In this document: one piece after another, positions 26,286 through 34,970 of the stretch
Layout of the letters: the number at the start of each line of letters is the position of its first letter
Position numbering within the stretch: the stretch's first letter is position 1
Origin: Streptomyces glaucescens
GTDB taxonomy: Bacteria > Actinomycetota > Actinomycetes > Streptomycetales > Streptomycetaceae
DNA length: 64,000 bases
Direction: 5' to 3'
Assembly (NCBI RefSeq): GCF_000761215.1
Contig: NZ_CP009439.1
Span: forward strand, 62,001 to 126,000
Notes under the pieces: model-generated
The model's input: only the letters and a program-made list of their open reading frames with translations
Databases searched by the model: none
What the model was told of the DNA's origin: nothing
Translations under genes and position numbers: made by a program

Positions 26286-28334
26286 TCAACGCTTGGGGAT
26301 GAGGCTGGCCAGCAGGTGGTGGGTGGTGGGGTTTGTGGTGTGGATGTGGGTGGTGTGGGTGCCGCGGGTGAGGAGGACGCGGTAGGTGTTGAGGGCGTAG
26401 GGGAGGTACTGGTCGGGGGTGAGGCCGCGCAGGCTGGCGTCGTGGCTTTCGCCGGGGTGGGCTGTCCAGTGGTCGTTGTTCCAGGTGAGGTCGGGGCCGA
26501 TGATGACGCCAGCGGTGTGGTATTCGAGGCCTTGGGCGGTGTAGATGCAGCCGATCTGCTGGTGGCCGCCGGTGTGGCTGGCCCAGAGCTGGCTGTGGGG
26601 GGCCAGGGGGCGGCCGTCGTCGGGGTGGGTGAGGGCGGTGGCGGCGTTCCAGGCGGCGCGCCAGGTCCGGGCCGGAACGCCGGGGTGGGTGGCGGGGACG
26701 TCGATGGTGATGTCGAGGGGGAGGGTGGTGGCGCCGGAGGGCCGGGTGCGGGTCCAGGGCCAGCAGAACCCGGCGGTGGTACGGGCGGTGTGCCCTTGTG
26801 CGGTGGCGTGTTCGATCTCTTCCTGCAACTGGAACGGATCGTCCGCGAGGTTCAGGTCGTAGCCGGTGTGTCCGGTCCACGGGGTGGGGGTGCCATAGAG
26901 GAGGGCATCGACCCAGGCGGTGTAGGCGGCCGATCCGCTGCACCGGAACGAGCCGGTCAGCTCCAGGTGGTGGTGGGTGCGGCCCAGGGCGCGGGCGGCG
27001 GTATGGATCTCTTCGACGGTGGTGCCTTCGTCGGGGCGGATGATCTGCCGTTCGTCGAGGAAGACCACCGCCAGCGGCACCTGCTCGAGCACGGCGGCCA
27101 AATCCGCCGGGACTCCGCGCGTACCGCCGCGCTTGAGGCGCTGCGCCTCATCGATGACCAGCACGCCGGCCTGTCGGGCGGTGCTGCGTAGGGCGCCGGC
27201 CGAAGGGAACAGCTCGCGGGCCGCAAGGTGGCCGCGGGTGGCGTCCAGGAGGTGGGCGCGCAGGGTGCCGGAGGGGGTGATGAAACGCGGGGCCGCCTTG
27301 GGGTACTGGCGCATGAGGTAGCCCAGGAGCCGTACGGCGAGCGCGGTCTTGCCGCTGCCCGGGCCACCGCTGACGGTGACGATGGCCCCGCTCCCCGTCC
27401 CGCTCTGCCCGTTCGGCCTTTGAGCGGTGCCGGGGTCGAAGGCGGTCAGGTAGCGAGAGGCAGCGGCGCGGATCCGTACGAACGCGTCCTGCTGGTCACC
27501 GACCAGCGCGAAGGCCCGGTGGCCGGTCAGATCGGTGCCGACGTGGTCGAGGAGCCGGCTGGAGGGCTGCCACCGGATGTTCTCGAACGCCGCCACCTGC
27601 CCGGCATCCGGCGCCACCAGGTCCCCGCAGCACAGCAGCCCCGCCAGCGCACCGGCGGGCCCGGACAATTCCTCGGCGGTCAGTACCGGGATACCGGCGT
27701 CCCCACCGGCACCCGCGGCCAGCGCCGCCCCTTCACCGGCGGTGGCATTGTGCAGCACCACCACCCCACGCACATCCAGCACCGGCGCGTCCCGGGGGCG
27801 CCAGTGCTGGAAGAAGCTGCGGTAGGCGGCGACCTGATGGACCGGATGGGCCGTCACCAGACCGTCGCTGCGCATCACCCGCTCGGCATCGAGGATGCGG
27901 CAGGTCTGCCACTGCTTGAGCTCGACGACCACCAGCCCCAACACCCCGGCCGGCGCAGCGCCTGGCGCGGCGCCGACCAGCAGCGCGTCCAGGCGCCGCC
28001 CGCCACCGGGCGTGCCGTACTCCAGATACACCTGCAGGTCTTCCAGCCCGGCCCGCATCAACGCCGCGAACAAGGGCGGCCAGCTGTTACGCCAGCTGCG
28101 CTCCTCCGCAGAACCGGGTGTCCCGAAACCGGCCGCGCGGTACCTGGCTGCGCACCGGCTGTAGAACGCGTCCTCCTGCAGGAGGGCGGCGATGTCCCCG
28201 GCGCGGCCCGCGGCCACACACGCAACCGCTCCCGCTGCCGGTTCCATCACGGCCGGCGACTGCGCACGCCCAAAGCGGCCAGAGCCGCCGGGGTCGATGG
28301 CGGCCGGGCCTGGAGTCGGGAACTGCTCGGACAC
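26286..28334 (-). CDS. PD-(D/E)XK nuclease-DUF2075 (SLFN3-like) helicase
   Basis: A 682-residue protein. Near residues 115-145 lies a nuclease-like motif (RLDALLVG ... LVVVELKQW, the D...ExK pattern), followed by HPVHQVAAYRSFF, as in restriction-type cores. A superfamily 1-like ATPase follows: P-loop VSGGPGSGKTALAVRL near 320, VLVIDEAQRL (Walker B), AVVFLDERQII, LTGSFRCSGS, and GCIYTAQGLEYHTAGVIIG near the end, with YRVLLTRGTH as motif VI. This is the DUF2075/schlafen-group-3 pattern. Nuclease-helicase fusions of this kind are usually defence or repair proteins, which is inference here. The GTG at 28334 has GGGGGA six bases upstream. It diverges from the DUF3883 gene. Confidence 0.82.
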   Translation of the reverse strand: MSEQFPTPGPAAIDPGGSGRFGRAQSPAVMEPAAGAVACVAAGRAGDIAALLQEDAFYSRCAARYRAAGFGTPGSAEERSWRNSWPPLFAALMRAGLEDLQVYLEYGTPGGGRRLDALLVGAAPGAAPAGVLGLVVVELKQWQTCRILDAERVMRSDGLVTAHPVHQVAAYRSFFQHWRPRDAPVLDVRGVVVLHNATAGEGAALAAGAGGDAGIPVLTAEELSGPAGALAGLLCCGDLVAPDAGQVAAFENIRWQPSSRLLDHVGTDLTGHRAFALVGDQQDAFVRIRAAASRYLTAFDPGTAQRPNGQSGTGSGAIVTVSGGPGSGKTALAVRLLGYLMRQYPKAAPRFITPSGTLRAHLLDATRGHLAARELFPSAGALRSTARQAGVLVIDEAQRLKRGGTRGVPADLAAVLEQVPLAVVFLDERQIIRPDEGTTVEEIHTAARALGRTHHHLELTGSFRCSGSAAYTAWVDALLYGTPTPWTGHTGYDLNLADDPFQLQEEIEHATAQGHTARTTAGFCWPWTRTRPSGATTLPLDITIDVPATHPGVPARTWRAAWNAATALTHPDDGRPLAPHSQLWASHTGGHQQIGCIYTAQGLEYHTAGVIIGPDLTWNNDHWTAHPGESHDASLRGLTPDQYLPYALNTYRVLLTRGTHTTHIHTTNPTTHHLLASLIPKR

Positions 28335-28493
28335 GTGCTTCCCCCTGTCTATACGGCTGCCGCACATCAACCAGCGAACCGACCCGCGCCGGTCACCCCA
28401 TCCTGCTGGCACTGCCTCAACAAGCTTTCCACCTTCACCAGTTGAGCCGCCCACCGGCCCGTCCGGGCCAGCAGGCTAACAAGCGAGAAAACC

Positions 28494-28509
28494 TATCGAC
28501 TGCTCGATA
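28494..28509. promoter_or_regulatory. Operator-like dyad before DUF3883 gene
   Basis: TATCGA-CTGC-TCGATA is a perfect 6-4-6 dyad, twelve bases before ATG 28521 and inside the 186-bp region shared with the divergent helicase gene. It resembles a LexA half-site pair (TCGA cores) but lacks the full consensus, so the binding protein is unknown. Confidence 0.45.
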
Positions 28510-28520
28510 ACAGCAGGCCT

Positions 28521-29498
28521 ATGATGCTCTGTATGAAGAGTTCGACGTTCGTCATGGTCCACGTCGGCCAGAGCACCGAGTCCCAGCGCAACCTCGAGCA
28601 CGGCATCGAGACCCTCTCCTGGGGCTTCCCCGAGAAGAAGCCCGAGTACGAGCACGCCCGCCCCCGCTTCGCCGTCCTGGCCACCGGCGCCTCTCCCCGC
28701 GTCCAGCTCGAGGACTGGCTGCAGAACACCGCCACCCTTTACCTCTTCCAGGTCCGCGGCGGCTTCTACGAGGGCACCGCCTGGCACTGGCCAGACGAGG
28801 AAGTCGAACGACGCCTGAAGTACCCCCAGCGCTTCGGTATCGAGCCCCTCGCCAAACTCGACAACGTGCCCCTGGGCCCCGAAGGCCCGCTCACCGAGGC
28901 CGGCAGCGACGCCATCCGCCGCTCGGGCACCGACCGCGGCATGGGCAAACTGGTCGAAATGCCCGCTCAGCGCCTCCTGGAGCTCGCCGGGATTCCCTTC
29001 GACCCCGACGACCCCGAAGACGTCCCCCTGGACAAGTCCCCGGGCTTCACGGCCGAACAGGTCGAAGGCAAGAAGAAACCCCAGCGTCGCCGCCGCGGCG
29101 CCGGCTACATCTCCGACCCCAAGAAGCGCAAGGCCATCGAGGAGCACGCCGAACAGCTCGCCACCACCCACTACCAAGCACAGGGCTGGACGGTCGAAAA
29201 GCTCGGCAAGCCCTACGACCTGCGCTGCACCCGCGGCACCGAGGAACGCCACGTCGAGGTCAAGGGCACCACCGGCGCCGCCACCAGCGTCGAACTCACC
29301 ATCAACGAGGTACTGCACGCCCGGGACAAGGACAACACCGTCGACCTCTACGTCGTCAGCGACATCAAGGTCGACACCTCCACCGACCCCTACCTTCCCA
29401 GCGGCGGCACCGTCTGGCACTACCCCGACTGGGAGCCGGCCGAGGAGGACCTCCGGCCCCGAAAGTACGAGTACCGCCTCCCAGACATCCCCGCCTGA
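28521..29498 (+). CDS. DUF3883 nuclease-like protein
   Basis: A 325-residue protein. The N-terminal 110 residues (FVMVHVGQSTESQRNLEHG, then VLATGASPRVQLEDW and LYLFQVRGGFYEG) form a mixed alpha/beta domain that I cannot name. A basic linker KKKPQRRRRGAG follows. The C-terminal 120 residues match DUF3883: IEEHAEQLATTHYQAQGW, GKPYDLRCTRG, HVEVKGTTG, LTINEVLHARD. The D...ExK pattern (PYDL ... EVKG) marks a PD-(D/E)XK fold. DUF3883 is often attached to restriction and other defence ATPases; here the ATPase may be supplied by the divergent nuclease-helicase. ATG 28521 was used; ATG 28533 is also possible. Confidence 0.78.
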   Translation: MMLCMKSSTFVMVHVGQSTESQRNLEHGIETLSWGFPEKKPEYEHARPRFAVLATGASPRVQLEDWLQNTATLYLFQVRGGFYEGTAWHWPDEEVERRLKYPQRFGIEPLAKLDNVPLGPEGPLTEAGSDAIRRSGTDRGMGKLVEMPAQRLLELAGIPFDPDDPEDVPLDKSPGFTAEQVEGKKKPQRRRRGAGYISDPKKRKAIEEHAEQLATTHYQAQGWTVEKLGKPYDLRCTRGTEERHVEVKGTTGAATSVELTINEVLHARDKDNTVDLYVVSDIKVDTSTDPYLPSGGTVWHYPDWEPAEEDLRPRKYEYRLPDIPA

Positions 29499-29906
29499 TG
29501 GCAGGCCGCCGGCCGCAGGAAGCGAGTCACTGCGCAGAACCGCGCCACACGTCCCGCAGCCGGAGAGCCCCCACGGCGCCAACTGGCCTGGCCTACGCGC
29601 AACGGCCCCCCAGAGCGCATGCGGGCGGCAGGAGCGTTGGTCAGGTCAGGATCGCGCACCAACCACCGCGGCCCGCACCTCGCTACCGCTTCGGACCGTC
29701 CGGCCGAGCAGCGGCCCCGGCCGTATCAAAAGATCCCGATCACCCCGGGCCGGCAGGTCTCCAGCGGATGGCTGGTTTTGCATCGCGCTCGGTAGGCCCC
29801 ATGGGGGAAACTTCAGGCCCCACACCCGCCGAGCAGTACTGGGACGGCCCTCCCTGGTGAATTCAGGGATGAAGCGCCCCTGGACGGTGTCACGCCCCCT
29901 CCTGCG
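29499..29906. other. Intergenic, no gene seen
   Basis: This lies between two convergent genes (DUF3883 and DUF6236). No supported frame or strong hairpin was found. Confidence 0.3.
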
Positions 29907-31154
29907 TCATGTGAAGCGGGTGATCCGGCGGAGGAGGGACGTCGGTGTGAGGCCGCGCTGGATGGCCAGGAGGTACGCGGCCGGGTTCTGCGCCTTCAAG
30001 GCCTTGGTCTGCTGGACATGCGTGTGGCGAAGGTTCGCGAAGGTCAAGGCCGCCCCCACCGCGCCGCCGAGCAGTGGGTGGCCGGCGAGGGCACCGGCTC
30101 CGCCGACTGCAGCGGCCAGCGCAGGAATCTCAAACTTCACGTTGACGGCGCTATAGGCGGTGCTGATTCCCTGCCCTTTCATGGCTGCCTTCAGTGCTTG
30201 CAAGGGAGCTTCAAAACGCTGCTCAACCGCCATATGCAGATAGCGTTCGCGCGCCTCGGGCAGCGTCGTCCCGGCCAGTTCCTGCTGCAGCTGGTCCACC
30301 GTCTCCGACACCGCGCTGGTGAACGCGGCGAACTCGTCGCGATGGTTCTTGCGCAGTGTGACGATCTTCTCGACGGGTACGTCCGTGAGATCGGCCGGGA
30401 CGGCGATACGGATGGCCAGCAGGCCCACGATGTCGGCGGAAGAGGCGGACAGAAGCGGCGAGAGGGACGGCGCGGGTTCGCGGAGGAGGACTTCGGCGAT
30501 GCGGTCGGCGTCCCAGCCGTCCGACGCGAGATGGGCGTCGGGCTGGTCGGTCGTGGGCGTATACCGGCCTTGAGCTGCGAGCGCTTCGACGAACGCGCAC
30601 TTATAAACCCAGGCCAGTGCGGCGTTCATGGTGACCCATCGCCCGTCAGCGAGTGATCGCCTCGCCCAGATGCCTGGAGTGCGACGGATGTCTGTGGCAA
30701 GACCTGTGGCCAACAGTGCCTCTCGAAGTTCAGGGGTGAACTCCTCCCGGTAGGAGGCCGCCGCCCCGGCTTGGCGCAGGCCCGTGGAGCGGCTGTTGCC
30801 AGACAAGGGCATGAGCGAACGTGGAGAGGTGGGGTTAAAGGACGTCGTCGCCGCGTGGATGTTTCTCTCCTCCCAAGACTCCGAAACGCCATATCCCGCG
30901 GCGCGTAACGCGTCCGCGTGACGGTCCAGCAGGTCAAAAAACATGGGCGCCACTTGCCTCGCGGTGGTCGTCGGACCCACGTCCCTGACGAAGTCGAGCT
31001 CCTCGGCGAGGACACGAGCGGTCCTGGAATCGGACAGCCGGTAGCCCTCGGGGACGACTCGCGCCAACTCCCGCCAGTAGAGTGCAGCTGTCTTCAGCCA
31101 GCTCTCGTCCCGGAAATGGATGTACGGGTAGTACAGCCCGATGTGTGGCAGCAC
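29907..31154 (-). CDS. DUF6236 family protein
   Basis: A 415-residue protein. The GTG at 31154 starts MLPHIGLYYPYIHFRDESW, the family's typical opening, with GGAAGGGGA upstream. The remainder is helical (LKTAALYWRELARVVPEGY; TVDQLQQELAGTTLPEARERY) and ends in a glycine/alanine-rich segment (IPALAAAVGGAGALAGHPLLGGA) that could be membrane-active or amphipathic. The function of DUF6236 is unknown; members are scattered in actinobacterial accessory DNA. The frame remains open upstream into a tyrS fragment, but that is fortuitous: the upstream part belongs to a different, frameshifted gene. Confidence 0.68.
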   Translation of the reverse strand: MLPHIGLYYPYIHFRDESWLKTAALYWRELARVVPEGYRLSDSRTARVLAEELDFVRDVGPTTTARQVAPMFFDLLDRHADALRAAGYGVSESWEERNIHAATTSFNPTSPRSLMPLSGNSRSTGLRQAGAAASYREEFTPELREALLATGLATDIRRTPGIWARRSLADGRWVTMNAALAWVYKCAFVEALAAQGRYTPTTDQPDAHLASDGWDADRIAEVLLREPAPSLSPLLSASSADIVGLLAIRIAVPADLTDVPVEKIVTLRKNHRDEFAAFTSAVSETVDQLQQELAGTTLPEARERYLHMAVEQRFEAPLQALKAAMKGQGISTAYSAVNVKFEIPALAAAVGGAGALAGHPLLGGAVGAALTFANLRHTHVQQTKALKAQNPAAYLLAIQRGLTPTSLLRRITRFT

Positions 31155-31284
31155 GGCATTCCCCTTCCCAGCGGCAGCCCGTGCGGCCGCCGCACTTGGG
31201 CCACCGTAATGGGCAAGGCAACGATTACGCGCTTCACAACTGAAGGGCGGAGAAGGACCGTTGCTCAGCAGGGCGGCCAGCCGT

Positions 31285-31640
31285 GCTCGCCGCCAGGTTC
31301 TTGCCGCGCCGCACAAGCCACCGCCCGTGCAGCTTGCCGGCCCGGCCCCGACCACGGTGACCTCGGCCGTCACCCTCACGCTGTTCACGCAGGCGCCGCC
31401 CTCCTTCACCGTGCGTCGTGCCGCCGACTTGCTCGCCACCAGGCCAACCTCCCTAAACAGGTCCCCGACCTGGCCCAGCTCGGTCACCTGCGGGCGCGGC
31501 AGCTCGAGAGCGCCGCGACCAGCGTCTTCTCGTGCAGCTCCGCCACATCGCCCTGACCGAAGCCGGCACCCGCCGGGCGGTCGGCGCCCCGGGGAACAGC
31601 CGCGTCACGAGTCCTCCGGCTTCACTTGGCGCGGCGCGTG
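31285..31640 (-). pseudogene. tyrS: C-terminal remnant of tyrosyl-tRNA synthetase
   Basis: On the minus strand successive frames give FGQGDVAELHEKTLVAALS, then (after a one-base loss) VTELGQVGDLFREVGLVASK, SAARRTVKEGGACVNSVRV and, after another shift, LHGRWLVRRGKNLAAS. This is the C-terminal end of bacterial TyrRS with its S4-like RNA-binding domain. The catalytic domain is absent. It ends just upstream of the DUF6236 gene. It is non-functional and marks a recombination or insertion scar. Confidence 0.75.
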
Positions 31641-31757
31641 AACCCTGCACCGGGTGAGAGTGCGGGGCCCAGGTGTGCTTCCGACGTCGGCCGGAGGTCA
31701 GGCACGCCGGCGCGGGATGCGCGCCCGGTGCACTACAGGATTGCCGAGGCGGGCGGC

Positions 31758-32050
31758 CACAGTTCTGGCAGGCCGAGTTGGGATCGATGTTCGCTCGGGT
31801 GGCAGGACGGTTCGTCTGGGTAAATGTGCGGCGGCGGATGCGGGGCTGCGTGCGTGGCCTGCTGGCACCGGCCGAACGCAAGAACGACTGGCAACTGGCC
31901 GAATGGGCCGACCACCGCGATTCGGCGGGTCTGCAGCGTCTGCCCAACGGCGCCCGGTGGGACGCCAACGCGGTCCGCGACGATGTCCCGCGACTACCTG
32001 GCCGAACGGCTCGGCCCCGGCGGGGTGCTGACCTTGGCCCGGAAGACCGG
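31758..32050 (+). pseudogene. IS701-like transposase N-terminal remnant
   Basis: The frame gives ELGSMFARVAGRF, then RMRGCVRGLLAPAERKNDWQ, LAEWADHRDSAGLQRLPN and WDANAVRDDV, and shifts frame to RDYLAERLGPGGVLTL. These match the start of IS701-type transposases (RVRGYLRGLL, ERKNGWQLAE, WDADAVRDDLR), which go on to a VLVLDETGF motif. The DDE core is missing and the frame is shifted, so it is inactive. Confidence 0.6.
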
Positions 32051-32207
32051 GTCCTCGGAATCCTCCGCGACCTTCGATATGGCCTCCTTGCCGGCCTTTC
32101 CCGCTGAAGGCCGACCGATTGAGGAGGCTACCGTCCTCATCCGCGGACACGGGCACCTCACCTGCGCTGCGCTTGCCGGGCAGCCTCACATGCGGTCATG
32201 CCTGGGA

Positions 32208-33062
32208 TCAGTGCAGTGCCTCGATGGCCTGCACGATCAGCGCTCGGGCGTCAGCTCCGTACACGGCCATGCTGCGCAGTTCCTCAAACGCGCGGGCGTA
32301 CAGGCTGATCTCCGACGGCTGGGTGATCCTCACCCTCGCTGAGACCAACTCGACCGAGACCAGGCGGTCGTCGTACATGTGGAAGGTCTCGCGCGGCCAC
32401 TGCCGCCGCTGCGGCGCGGACATGGGAACGATACCGAGGGAGACCTGAGGCAGGGCGCCGGCCGTGAGGAGATAGCCGAGCTGCGCTGCCATCGCGTCAG
32501 CGTCGCAGACCTGGTATCGAAGCGCCGCCTCTTCGACCAAGAATACGAACGTGTGCCCCGGCCGATGGACAATCAGGGACCGGTCGACTCGGGCCCGCGC
32601 TGCCTCCGCGCTGTCGTCCACGGGCAGGTCCCGGAACGCTGCGCTGATGCCCAGCACCCCAGTGGCGTAGCCCTCGGTCTGTAGTAGTCCGGGCACAAGC
32701 GATGACGAGTAGACCCGGAAGTGGCGGGTGTCCTGGAACAGCCGGGGCTCGCTGCTCTGCAGGGCCTTGAGCCCGTGGCGCACCTCGGTGCGCCACTCGG
32801 TATACATGGACTCGGCGTGCAACGACTGGGAGATCAGGTCGTCAGCCTGGTCCAGGGCGTCGCAGGCTCTGCACCACAGGCGGATATCCGTAGCGTTGGG
32901 CGCCGTGCGCGCGTTCTCGATTCTGGACGTCTTGGCGTGGTGCCAGCCGCACCGGTCGGCCAACTCGGTCACCGTCAGCCCTGCCCTCCGGCGCATGCCG
33001 CGCAGCCGCTGGGCCACTACCTTGCGCGCGGCCTGCGCCGAGGAGGAAGGGGAGATAGGCAT
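32208..33062 (-). CDS. XRE-DUF5753 regulator (cassette copy 1)
   Basis: A 284-residue protein starting MPISPSSSAQAARK. The N-terminal HTH (RLRGMRRRAGLTVTELADR, CGWHHAKTSRIENAR) is followed by a DUF5753 domain: FRVYSSSLVPGLLQTEGYA, RVDRSLIVHRPGHTFVFLVE, SLGIVPMSAPQRRQWP, FHMYDDRLVSVE. In Streptomyces such regulators usually sit next to a DUF397 gene; here the neighbour is DUF6879, 25 bp upstream on the same strand. The second, frameshifted copy is at 52929-53776. It probably represses or activates its own operon. Confidence 0.85.
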   Translation of the reverse strand: MPISPSSSAQAARKVVAQRLRGMRRRAGLTVTELADRCGWHHAKTSRIENARTAPNATDIRLWCRACDALDQADDLISQSLHAESMYTEWRTEVRHGLKALQSSEPRLFQDTRHFRVYSSSLVPGLLQTEGYATGVLGISAAFRDLPVDDSAEAARARVDRSLIVHRPGHTFVFLVEEAALRYQVCDADAMAAQLGYLLTAGALPQVSLGIVPMSAPQRRQWPRETFHMYDDRLVSVELVSARVRITQPSEISLYARAFEELRSMAVYGADARALIVQAIEALH

Positions 33063-33087
33063 GAGCTGGCCTGTCCGGTGCGTGCTG

Positions 33088-33609
33088 TCAGGTGATCTTG
33101 TACTGGGCGTGCGGCGTGGCTCGCGACCACACCGTTTCGAACGCCTCGGCGCACAGCCTTGCGACCGCTGGGTCCTCGCTGATCTCTCCTCCGGCTGAGG
33201 CGCCGTCACCAGTGAAGTGATTCCACCGGACCAGATGGTCGTCGATCAGCCAGAAGTCGTTACCGGGCAGCGCGATGTCCGAGGCTTGGCGGCGCGGCAG
33301 CCACCGGACCTGCTCGCCGGCGGCAACGTTGGTGAAGGTGCCGTCGTACAGGAAGCGGGTGTACTCGCTGACCGGCTCGGACACGATCCGCGCACGGCGC
33401 ACGACGACGCCGCGGCTGACGGTCTTCTGGATCAGGTCCAGCCACGGCCGCCACCACGACGACCGATCGGCCGGGTCGTGACGGTGACCAGCCTGCCACT
33501 CGGCGAAAGGCCCGCTCTCGTAATCGACCGCGTAGGCATCGCGCATCTCCAGGTGGACAGCGGAGCGGGTCGCGGAACCGAGAAGCTCAGGCCAGGTGGG
33601 CACGCTCAT
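33088..33609 (-). CDS. DUF6879 family protein (cassette copy 1)
   Basis: A 173-residue protein from ATG 33609 (MSVPTWPELLGSATRSA). Conserved blocks are AVHLEMRDAYAV, GVVVRRARIVSEPVSEYTRF, GEQVRWLPRRQASDIALPG and NDFWLIDDHLVRWNHF. This is the Streptomyces DUF6879 pattern, closely similar to the protein at 52370-52909. It is soluble with no catalytic motif. Its start overlaps the preceding gene's end by 23 bases, implying translational coupling. The role in the cassette is unknown. Confidence 0.75.
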   Translation of the reverse strand: MSVPTWPELLGSATRSAVHLEMRDAYAVDYESGPFAEWQAGHRHDPADRSSWWRPWLDLIQKTVSRGVVVRRARIVSEPVSEYTRFLYDGTFTNVAAGEQVRWLPRRQASDIALPGNDFWLIDDHLVRWNHFTGDGASAGGEISEDPAVARLCAEAFETVWSRATPHAQYKIT

Positions 33610-33850
33610 CGAGGGCATCGCACGCCTCCCTGATCATCTGCGTCATCCTCGCGGGAATCCGCACTACGGCCTCGTGGCCGGGGATGCCGACGGCGTGGCC
33701 GGGCACCTCGAAAGAAGCGCATTCTGCTGCGAGTTCCTCGTCGGCCTTCCAGCCCTGAAGCACGAGTTCGTTCTTCTCCTCGTTGACCCACACGGTGGGG
33801 CTCTCGCCGTCTCCGGTATTCGGGTCGATCCCGATGAACTGTAAGGGCAC
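33587..33850 (-). CDS. Small conserved protein heading the cassette (copy 1)
   Basis: An 87-residue protein: MPLQFIGIDPNTGDGESPTV, then WVNEEKNELVLQGWKAD, GHEAVVRIPARMTQMIREA. It is homologous to the protein at 52135-52407 (RFVGMDPNTGGEGSPTVWV, RVIRIPVRMVPMLREA). The small alpha/beta fold has no catalytic residues. In both loci it is the first gene and overlaps the DUF6879 gene. Confidence 0.65.
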   Translation of the reverse strand: MPLQFIGIDPNTGDGESPTVWVNEEKNELVLQGWKADEELAAECASFEVPGHAVGIPGHEAVVRIPARMTQMIREACDALDERAHLA

Positions 33851-34081
33851 AGCTACCTCCGGCCATCAGATGTGCAGGACTGTGCGTCACAGTCACCTGC
33901 CTGAGGGCTTCGGTCAAGAGGGCCAGTTCCGCCATCGGTCCCGCACGGCTGCATACACGCACAGTTCTGCACATCGCTGGCCATGCTGCACATCACACTC
34001 CTAGCGTCGGCAGGGATGCAGAAACCCCGGCGAGGCGGTGGAACCCTCCCGGGGTGCGGACGACGCCCGAGGAGCGCCGAC

Positions 34082-34465
34082 ATGCGGCAAGCTACAACCC
34101 CAGCACCCGAGTCGGGATCAGCGGTCCTCTGGCCGCTGGACGTTACGATGATGCGCACCTCAGCGCGCCACCTGCTCGCCGAGGACGCCGAGCTGCCCTC
34201 CGACGAGGCACTGGACACGCTGGTCCTCCAGCTGCGCGGGCACGTCATGCTCGCCATTCCTTTCGTCGAGGCCCTAGCCGCCCGCTTACCCGAGGGCGAC
34301 CTACCCCGCGCATGCGCGCTCGCTGGCATCAGTGAGGCACGCACCCGCCTCGGCCTGGAACCCCGGCACGCCCTGCCCGCGCGGATCGCACACGCCCAGC
34401 GCTTGGCCCGCTCGGTCACCGCTCTCTGTGACCACTACGAGAACCTGGGCGAGTCCCGGCCGTGA
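34082..34465 (+). CDS. DUF6415-like protein
   Basis: A 127-residue helical protein from ATG 34082, with GGAGC about eight bases upstream. The conserved part runs LVLQLRGHVMLAIPFVEALA, then RACALAGISEARTRLGLEP and AHAQRLARSVTALCDHYENL, as in Streptomyces DUF6415 proteins. It lies 231 bp from and divergent to cassette copy 1. A related gene, 54035-54424, follows cassette copy 2. It overlaps the next gene by four bases (GTGA). Confidence 0.65.
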   Translation: MRQATTPAPESGSAVLWPLDVTMMRTSARHLLAEDAELPSDEALDTLVLQLRGHVMLAIPFVEALAARLPEGDLPRACALAGISEARTRLGLEPRHALPARIAHAQRLARSVTALCDHYENLGESRP

Positions 34466-34647
34466 TCGTCCAAGAGACGCGCCTCGACCTCCCCCTGCCG
34501 GACCCACCCGAGCCGTTGGAAGACTGCGGGGTCTGCCAGGCCCTGGTGAAGCAACGCAAGCAGGCGCGGGCGGCCGGTGATTGGTCGCGGGTCACCAACT
34601 GCAACGTGGAGATCCGCAACCATCACCGGGCGCGGTGGTGGCGATGA
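34462..34647 (+). CDS. Conserved 61-residue protein
   Basis: A short protein starting GTG inside the previous gene's stop: MIVQETRLDLPLPDPPEPL, a CGVC knuckle, LVKQRKQARAAGDWSRVTN, CNVEIRNHHRARWWR. The N-x-x-I-R-N-H ending is typical of a small Streptomyces family seen in plasmid and developmental-regulator neighbourhoods. Function is unknown. It is translationally coupled on both sides (GTGA before, ATGA after). Confidence 0.6.
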   Translation: MIVQETRLDLPLPDPPEPLEDCGVCQALVKQRKQARAAGDWSRVTNCNVEIRNHHRARWWR

Positions 34648-34970
34648 CGCAGACCGCGAACCGGCCGCCATTGCCCCAGCCCCTCCACTGGCCCATCCTG
34701 CGGCCACCCCTCACCACATGCGACACCTGCCGCGACCGGCTGGACGATCTGATGATCGTCGTGATGCACGACGAGTCGGACAGCGCATTCCTCGCACAGA
34801 TCCTCGTGGCCCGGCACATTGCCGCCAAGCACCCCGACGCCGTCCCTCTGCCGCACACGGACGGGTGCCACCTGTGCGCTCACTACGAGCGGCACGGCGA
34901 CAGCGGCCTGTGGAACGAGCACCGAGTCCGCGGCCTGTTCCTTCCCGAGGCGACAGCCCGGCTCATGTGA
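34644..34970 (+). CDS. Cysteine-rich small protein
   Basis: A 108-residue protein starting at ATG 34644, which overlaps the preceding stop (ATGA). It has two CxxC pairs, CDTCRDRL and CHLCAHY, separated by about 50 residues with several histidines. This pattern fits one zinc site. The end reads LWNEHRVRGLFLPEATARL. It is the third member of a tightly coupled three-gene operon with DUF6415. Function is unknown. Confidence 0.55.
   Translation: MTQTANRPPLPQPLHWPILRPPLTTCDTCRDRLDDLMIVVMHDESDSAFLAQILVARHIAAKHPDAVPLPHTDGCHLCAHYERHGDSGLWNEHRVRGLFLPEATARLM

Noticed and set aside
31155..31487. A longer DUF6236 protein starting at 31487
   Set aside because: The extra 111 residues are the tyrS S4-like remnant followed by out-of-frame DNA; the family start MLPHIGLYYP and a good ribosome site are at 31154.
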